Shown: positions 57,011 through 64,000 of the stretch, in pieces
Layout of the letters: each line of letters opens with the position of its first letter
Numbering within the stretch: the stretch's first letter is position 1
Assembly (NCBI GenBank): GCA_963930655.1
Contig: OZ005617.1
Location: 12,251,568 to 12,315,567, forward strand
Direction of reading: 5' to 3'
Length of the DNA: 64,000 nt
Origin: Myrica gale
Lineage: Eukaryota; Streptophyta; Magnoliopsida; Fagales; Myricaceae
Notes under the pieces: model-generated
Seen by the model: only the letters and a program-made list of their open reading frames with translations
Told to the model about the DNA's origin: nothing
Databases searched by the model: none
Made by a program: the position numbers and the translations under genes

Positions 57011-57747
57011 CAGCTCCTACAGGTGTTTGGGTTTACGATTCGAGACCCGTAGGGACACTGGCAATGTACCCTTGGCTCCCGACTCCCACATCGTTGCACC
57101 CTCAGACTCATCACAGGAATAAATCATCTTTCAAGAAAAAGAAACAAGTTTTCTCTCAAAGGCTAACGGATAATGGAAAACTGAACAAGACTACGCAAAT
57201 GACTGTTGATAGCATAGAGCGAAAGAACAGAAGACAAGTGGTCTGATAGCTTGTGGGGCACTCAATCAATAATTGTCTCCTCGCCTGCACAACCTCTTTT
57301 ATTTCAAATGTCACGAAGTGGGTCGGGTCAAGTACTGGACACGCGTCTCATGGCCCCCGCAGTTTTCAGCCTCTTTATCTTCGCTCCTCGAGCTTCAGGC
57401 ATACTAAAAATGGCCCGAATCCAGATAAAGCCCAAAATGTATATGTCTTGTGTCTTCGTTCAGCCTCCTCGCGTGTGCTATCCAACCTGTCAAGGTCGCA
57501 TCCCATAACGCTCCAACAGGCCCGTAAACCCCATTTCCCAAACCTTCATGGGCATAATCAACAGCAGTTAGGCTCCACATCCCATAACTCGAAATTCTAT
57601 TAGGACTTTTGCCTTCCTCAACCCGTTTAAGGAGAGGGACTATTGATAGGTCATAATATAGTCCATTAGGGCTGCTCAATTAGCCTCACAACAATTGGTT
57701 TGATAAACCCCCGACCGGTCCAAGCCTGTTTAAGGGGAGGGGACTAC
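57011..57747. other. Internal/3' non-coding gypsy sequence with two polypurine tracts
   Basis: No gene. TTTAAGGAGAGGGACTAT followed by TGATAGGTCATAATATAG is at 57,626-57,661, and TTTAAGGGGAGGGGACTAC followed by TGATGGGCC is at 57,729-57,756. A 100-bp segment containing the tract and the first LTR bases therefore occurs twice. The same doubling exists at the left copy near 47,230-47,330, so it predates both insertions. Confidence 0.5.
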
Positions 57748-58120
57748 TGATGGGCCTTAATATGACCAGCCCAGCTTATTAAGACACACTAGCCCATCTG
57801 CTGTCTCATCCAAGACCGCATGCGCCTTCTAGACCCCCAACCCGTATAAGTTAATCCCTTCGGTATTCAAAAGGCTTCAAGACTCCAGGTAAGACAAGGA
57901 GTTCTAAAGCCCATACCGCTAGACTTCCTTTAGGACTCTAGCACCCCTCTCTTATAAATAGCAGGTACCCTTCTATATTTTCTTAAGCTTAATTACTTCT
58001 TTAGACTAAACTCTTCTTAAGATTTAACTTTGGCATTAGTGTCCACATCCGACGCCGCCCCTCTTTTTATTCCCTTTCAGGTCTGATCGGCTACGGCTCT
58101 TGTTGATTTCGGCATCATCA
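57748..58120 (+). mobile_element. Gypsy (Tat-like) 3' LTR, + orientation
   Basis: The LTR starts TGATGGGCCTTAATATGACC directly after the polypurine tract and ends GGCATCATCA at 58,120 (373 bp), with a CTTATAAATA promoter at 57,951. It is homologous to 46,880-47,224 in opposite orientation. It is a fossil. Confidence 0.8.
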
Positions 58121-58384
58121 AAATATTTACTACAGTATTGAATTAATTGGGATTTGGAATGCATTGATAATGTAATACCTCATCCCGGATAGGGTTAAGA
58201 ATGCCACAAGTACTTGTAGGGCTGAAAAACCAGAAATGCGGTCTAGTTTTCGGACCGCATTTCCGGTCCTCCTATATTAAAGTACCGGACAGAAGTGGTC
58301 CTGTCCGATCCGGTCTTCTGAAACGCGGTCCGGACCACTTAAATGGTCCTGACCGGTTTCAATTTTTTTTCATATTTTCATCAA

Positions 58385-59640
58385 CACACATTTTATTAAG
58401 ATAAAAAAAATGTCAATTCATTTAACACCTACTAGGCTACTAAAGTTTGCTCATTAATTTAAAGATATTAATTCATTTAGAGACTTAGTGATGTGAATTT
58501 ATTTAAAAATTTAAAGATGTGAATTCATTTAACATCTACCAAAAATGTGAATTCATTAATTTAAAGATGTGAATTCATTTAACATCTACCATATTTTGCT
58601 CATTAATTTAAAGAATTATAGATGTAATTTTATTTTAAAACTTAAAAATGCGATTTTATTTAACACCTACCAATGTGAATTCATTTAATACCTACTAATC
58701 TACCATCTAACCATAGTTTGCTCATTAATTTAAAGATGTGAATTCATTTAACACGTAACATAGTTTGCTTATTAATTTAAAGATATTAATTCATTTAAAG
58801 ACTTAAGATATGAATTTATTTAAAAAATTAAAGATGTGAATTCATTTAACACATAATATAGTTTGCTTATTAATTTAAAGATATGAATTCATTTAAAGAA
58901 TTAAAGATATGAATTCATTTAAAAACTTAAAGATGTGAATTCATTTAAAGACTTAAAGATGTAAATTTATTTTAAAACTTAAAAATGTGAATTCATTAAT
59001 TTCATTTAACATATAGTCATATACCATAGTTTGCTCATTAGTTTAAAGATGTGAATTCATTTAAAGACTTAAAGATGTAAATTTATTTTAAAACTTAAAA
59101 ATGTGAATTCATTAATTTCATTTAACATATAGTCATTTACCATAGTTTGCTCATTAATTTAAAGATGCGAATTCATTTAAAGACTTAAAGATGTAAATTT
59201 ATTTTAAAACTTAAAAATGTGAATTCATTAATTTCATTTAAGTGTTTAACACATAGTTATATATCATAGTTTGCTCATTAATTTAAAGATGTGAATTCAT
59301 TTAACACCTATTTGCATAAATGTCACTACGATAATTGAATTGTAAATAACTCGTGTAGCACCTAAATTCATTTAACACCTACTAGGTTACTATAGTTTGC
59401 TCATTAATTTAAAGATATTAATTCATTTAAAGACTTAAAGATGTAAATTTATTTTAAAACTTAAAAATGTGAATTCATTAATTTCATTTTAAGTGTTTAA
59501 CACATAGTCATATACCATATTTTGCTCATTAATTTAAAGATGTGAATTCATTTAAAGACTTAAAGATGTAAATTCATTTCAAAACTTAAAAATGTGAATT
59601 CATTTAACACATATTTGCATAAATGTCAATACGATAATTG
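58385..59640. repeat. AT-rich minisatellite in the hAT element, about 117-bp higher-order unit
   Basis: The short word TTAAAGATGTGAATTCATTT is repeated throughout. Longer units beginning TTTGCTCATTAATTTAAAGA recur at about 59,029, 59,146, 59,268, 59,396 and 59,521, spaced about 117-128 bp. Earlier units (from 58,445) are shorter and more irregular. No coding sense. Confidence 0.85.
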
Positions 59641-59843
59641 AATTGTAAATAATTCATGTAACACCTATTTTCATTTCTTTAAGTAAAAATTGTTGGTATT
59701 TTCTTGCAATATGATTATTGAATTGTAAAATTAACGTAAAAAAGGGATTGATTTTGATTGTAAGACAAAGAATTAAGATAATAAATTAGTTGCAAATATC
59801 TTACAAAATTAAACATACTAAGTTAAAAAATACAAATGTCTCA

Positions 59844-61754
59844 TGTGAATCTAAATAACAACCTAAGAGGGGGTGAATTGGGTTTTACCAAAAACTTGCC
59901 CCTTTTTCGATTAAAACACAGATCTGGGAAATGCTATTTCTCTAAGGATAAAAATACAAATTTGAATATACTAAATGATAAGCTAAATATAAACAATGAG
60001 TCATAAATCACAAAGCATCACAAATACGAATATGAAACAAATAATAAGCGAGATAGAGTTAGAGAGATAACACCGTATTTTTAGGTGGTTCGCCAACACT
60101 TGCCTACGTCCACCCCCAAGGCTATTGACTTCCTTGGGCTTCCTCCACTATTCTCCAAATAGCGAATACACCTTAGCTTCCCGGGTGCTAAGGAACGTTT
60201 ACAAAGTGTTTTCCAAGCTTACACTTTAACTCACTCTTACAAATCCTCACAACCTAGAGGATTTCTTCTACTCTCACAAGTAGGACCAAGTGTTTTCCCA
60301 ACACTCAAAGGTTTTACAAATAATGGCTACAAGGGAGGCTCTCTAAGCCGAATCAGCAAATGAGGCACACAAATATGGAATGGCTCTCTAAGCCAAATAT
60401 ACAATTGTAAATCTCACAACATGTGGAATGAATCTCTAAGCCAAATATACAATTGTAAATCTCACAACATGTGGAATGGCTCCCTAAGCCAAATTAGCAA
60501 GTGGAAAGCTTAATAGAGTTTTGGATCTAGCTTTCTCGCTTAATAGAGTGCAAGAAGATAAGATTGTAAAAGGAAATCTAGAGTTTGGAAGATATGAGCA
60601 CAAGCATTTTTGGTAGATGTGATTTTCCCTCTTCTTCAAATAGCTTTCTCTCTCTAGAAGTTAGGGCAAAGTGAGCTTGCAAGTGGGTTGTCCCTTCTTC
60701 AAGAAATCTCTCTCTCTCTCTTTGGAGGCTAGGTCATTAATGATGAACAATAGATGAAGATTGAACAATGAGAGCTTTGATCTTGGAAGAATCAGCAAGT
60801 AATTTCTTTGGATCTAGCTTTATCTCTTTGGAAGGATATATGTTGAATGATGATGCAACTCTCTCTTCTTCAAGAAATTTCTCTTCCTTTGAAGGCTGGG
60901 TTGTCAATGATGAGCAAGAGGAGAAGCTTTGACAATGAGAGCTCCGGACTTGAAGAAATCAGCAAATGGAAAATTCTTTAGATCCTGATTTTTCTCTCTC
61001 TAGATATTGCGATGATGGTCAAACTTCTTCTTCTCTCTCTCCATCTCCTTCTTCTTATAGCTTCTAGGCCTTCAATGGTCATAAAGGATCTTCTTGGAAA
61101 GATTGAGTGTCGTTGGAGGTCATTTGAGGCAATTTTGAATCACTTTGAATGATCTGGCGTTGTTCCAGATTTTCTGCAAATTCGCACTATGTGTCGACAC
61201 ATGGTCTTCTATGTGTCGACACCATGTTTTCATTTCTCGAGATACAGTGCAATGTGTCGACACATGGTCTTCAATGTGTTGACACATTAAACACTTAGTC
61301 TGAAAATGCTGTCAACGGTGAATTTTTGCATTTTGGAGTTGGGCTCTCGGGTGTAAGTGCAATGTGTCGACACAGATTCAATGTGTCAACACTTCCAACA
61401 CTTCGACAAAAAAACAAGTTGAATGTCCTGAAATGAAAACTCTCGGGTGTTAGTGCAATGTGTCGACACCATCACTCAATGTGTCGACACTTATAACTGC
61501 TGAAGAGTTTTTCAGCAACTTTAAAGTGTCGAATCCACTCCAAACTTCTTTTAACACCTACATTATGAAAAATTGATCATATCAACTTCAAGTGCACTTA
61601 GAATTATTATAGTGAGTGAAACCTCAATCCTTTTAAAATACAATTTGGAAATTGTGGATTGACAATGTAAAATCTAAAAGTCTTTGAAACTTAGAATATT
61701 TTGTTATCATCAAAATCATTTATAGATTGTTTGTAAAACAACCTTGGGCTAACA
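59844..61754 (-). mobile_element. Solo LTR, family B, inside the hAT element
   Basis: The + strand runs TGTGAATCTAAATAACAACC (59,844) to CCTTGGGCTAACA (61,754), 1,911 bp, flanked by TCTCA and TCTCG (5 bp, one change). LTR sense is minus. ATGTGTCGACAC words cluster at 61,190-61,490, and the minus-strand promoter CTATAAG is near 61,053. It is longer than the other copies owing to internal tandem duplication, such as CCAAATATACAATTGTAAAT at about 60,393 and 60,441. Confidence 0.85.
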
Positions 61755-61944
61755 TCTCGAATACGCACAAACAAATACATTAAGAAACTAAATTCACTTG
61801 CTGGTGGTTGATGTCCCAAGCTCGCCTACTGCTGTGTTATTGCTTGCCACTTCTGTAAATTTAAATGTCAATAAATGTTAAAAACAAATAAATATAAGTA
61901 AAGCATAGAGAAAATAAAAAGAGAATTAAAATTGCAAATGAATT

Positions 61945-63998
61945 TTATTTACCGGAATCCATGTCATAACTCTCGATGCAATCCAAAGTCTCTTTGATGT
62001 TAATTGGATCCTTTTCATCCGTACGTCGCAACCAATCTTGGGTGCAAACGAGAGCCTCCAAGGTCGTCGGAGCTAAAGAACTCCGAAATGGATCAAGTAC
62101 ACGTCCTCCCGTACTAAAAGCTGACTCTGAAGACACAGTGGAGATGGGGATAGCCAATACATCACGTGCAATCATAGCAATGACAGGATATCGTAAATCA
62201 TTATCCTTCCACCATTTCAATACATCAAAATTCTTATCTGGAGCAACAAGTGGATCCGCCAAATACCGATCAATTTCTAAGTTTGCAATGGGAGTTGAAG
62301 AATATGTTCCAAATGACACAGCAGTGCTCCAATAATCATCAAATAAAGTCAATTTGCTGCCAGAAGCAGCAACCACTGGAAGAGGAGACACACTGCTAGT
62401 AGATGCATGTACTTGAGTCTGAGGTAATCCCAGTGCATATTCATCAAATAATGCATGAAACAGATCACTTATACTGGCCACTAACTTCGCTCCCTCTATT
62501 CCACCATACATCAACCTCACCATGTGTCTCATTACTTGTAACTTAGACCGTGGATCAATCACATTTGCTATAAATATCAACAAATTTAACATGTCATTCC
62601 TTCCCCAATATTTTTGGTACTTAACCATCATAATATCAGCCATGTCTTTCATTCTTTGGTCCGTACTTTGTGAGTAACGACACAAATGATAATGCACCCC
62701 ATAGAGTCCATGAAAGTATGAATTCTAAGTAACATACAAATAACCAGAAAATTGAATCGTAGCATCATAGAAGAGTTCAAGAAACTTGCAAAATACCCTT
62801 ATTTTTGCCCAGTCCTCTCTTGTTGGAGGTCCCAAGTTTCTCTTCCCACACTCACCTTCTGTAAAATGAGGAAGATAATCAACATAATCACTCTCCATTC
62901 TATCAAAAGCAAACTCATACTTCTCAGCAAAATCCAACATCAAATAATAGAGTTCCAACGGGTCGAGACATCAAGGCACAATCTCTTGGAACTTTCGATC
63001 CTCTCTTTCTCAACACATTGATTGAATTTGATAAGCCTTACAGGAGAAGACCCGCACATACCTAATTGCATCTCACAAAAAATATCTGTAAGAAATAACG
63101 AATTTTGAATAAACAAATAATGCATAGTGCTAAGAAATGAAAAAAAAATACATGCATACCTAATTGCATCACGAACCCTTGTAATTGCATCATCATTTAT
63201 CTTCAATCCATCACCAACCACAAGATTCATAATATGCGCCGCACATCTCATGTGAACGTAAAGACCATTCTGCACATTACTTCGTAGATGTCTCTTCAAA
63301 TAACTAATAGTCGTATCATTTGAAGAAGAGTTATTAACTGTGACGGTCATAATCTTGTCAATTCCCCAATCATGTAGACACTCCTCCACTTGCGCCCCAA
63401 TTGTGTCTCCTTTGTGATTTTCAATCAAACGGAAGCTTATCACCCTTTTATGCAATTTTCACTCCTTGTCAATCCAATAGGTAGTGACAACCATAAAGCT
63501 CAAATTTTGAATCGAAGTCCAAGCATCAGTGGTGAGACAAACTCTACTATCACAAGCCCTAATCATACACTTCAACCATGTTTTTTTATCCTTAAAAATG
63601 TCAATACAAGTCCTAGCAATGGTCACACGAGATGAGACTTGAAATCTAGGCTCTAGCATCTGTATAAACTTTCTAAATTGGGGAGAATCAACAATCCTGA
63701 AAGGGAGCTCATCAACAATAAGAAACTCTGCCAAAGCTTGACGAAGAGCCATAACATGATTATGGTCAAATTTTTTTGCCAACACCAAATTACTAGGGTT
63801 CTCATCACCCTCAACTCCCTTCTCATATACTAAAATTTTTTTGTCTCTTATCTTGTTTTGGGGTTGGCTTTTTGGGGGTTTTCTTACATTTAGTAAGATG
63901 ATCCAACAAATTTTCTGTCTCATTCTTATTTCCATCTACAGCATAATCAGCATCACAATAATTGTAAAACGCTCTGGCGCGTGGTGGGTCACCAACAT
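61945..63998 (-). pseudogene. hAT transposase (Ac/RICESLEEPER type), decayed
   Basis: Domains from the N-terminus: a BED zinc finger (63,995-63,880) with YNYCDADYAVDG and NLLDHLTKCKK, whose first Cys position is Tyr; the hAT core with LTTDAWTS (about 63,515), VTVNNSSSNDTTISYLKRHL (about 63,345) and CAAHIMNLVVGDGLK; RLCLDVSTRWNS; the DUF4413-like part with KYWGRNDMLN; and the dimerisation domain EIDRYLADPLVAPD, WWKDND, IPISTVSSESAFSTGGRVLD to 61,945. The protein catalyses cut-and-paste transposition. Defects: a frameshift behind the BED finger in an A run, TGA for the Trp of WIDKEW (63,456), a 98-bp insertion at 63,060-63,160, a one-base loss after TRWNS, and TAG after SGYLYVT (62,722). The second catalytic Asp, normally in VDNA, is Asn. 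The family motif SSESAFS is intact. Confidence 0.92.
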
Positions 63999-64000
63999 GC

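Larger units (their letters stand above)
58217..64000 (-). mobile_element. hAT transposon, right side beyond the window
   Basis: The left terminus is TAGGGCTGAAAAACCAG at 58,217, a hAT-like start, followed by a subterminal run of GGTCCGG/CCGGACC words (58,240-58,360), for example GGTCCGGACCACTT. The transposase gene occupies 61,945 to the window end on the minus strand. An AT-rich minisatellite and a family B solo LTR lie between. The other terminus and the 8-bp target duplication (left flank AGTACTTG) cannot be checked here. Confidence 0.65.

Noticed and set aside
57251-57603. Two overlapping + strand open frames of 85 and 116 codons
   Set aside because: They lie in gypsy non-coding DNA before the polypurine tract and match no family known to me.
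63061-63160. A spliced intron in the hAT transposase
   Set aside because: GT...AG borders exist, but removing the segment breaks the downstream frame, whereas reading through keeps it.

Overview
The window is nuclear DNA of a flowering plant, most likely a eudicot. It is AT-rich, contains no intact host gene that I can support, and is packed with plant transposon families: copia and Tat-like gypsy LTR elements, LINEs, CACTA and hAT DNA transposons. The recognisable host sequences are broken copies of plant genes: type-1 protein phosphatase (TOPP) exon 1, the F-box/kelch gene SKIP25, an ABCB6/ABCB20-type ABC transporter exon and a weak F-box-like gene. I cannot name the species. No rRNA, tRNA or CRISPR array was seen.

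Layout. 1-2,562 is probable LTR-element debris. 2,753-3,808 (-) is a broken gene of the putative plant transposon protein family. 4,390-5,310 is a 331-bp tandem repeat. 5,942-6,121 (-) is a TOPP exon. 7,821-8,436 (-) is a 5'-truncated LINE. 8,437-9,869 is a composite of two LTR ends enclosing a CACTA transposase scrap. 9,870-11,786 is a copia remnant with one LTR, followed by a SKIP25-like pseudogene to 12,369.

The largest structure is a CACTA region (12,661-29,019). It has a TNP2-type transposase and a Transposase_24/TNPA-type gene on the + strand, a duplicated part of both genes in its left arm, and an accessory minus-strand gene (24,518-25,740) whose 3' end is repeated at 27,528-27,919. 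The left arm is studded with GATCGATC palindromes and the right arm with GTCCGGAC palindromes. 29.1-30.25 kb resembles the end of the hAT element further right.

31,820-34,160 and 36.7-40.16 kb hold minus-strand copia remnants, with a LINE ORF1 fragment between them. The second copia LTR carries a nested solo LTR and a nested LINE tail. An ABCB exon scrap (41,148-41,340) lies near a second CACTA-like end (42,190-42,546). 42.9-58.1 kb is nested Ty3/gypsy territory: two inverted 2.4-kb solo-type LTRs, a minus-strand pol, a plus-strand RT scrap, a Tat-type accessory domain and two 3' LTRs facing outwards. An F-box-like pseudogene here is split by a solo LTR. 58,217 to the window end is a hAT element: terminus, AT-rich minisatellite, nested solo LTR and a broken transposase with a D-to-N change at a catalytic position.

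The host-like genes do not form a pathway. The window is a record of repeated insertion, with one family of short LTRs (family B here) present four times.
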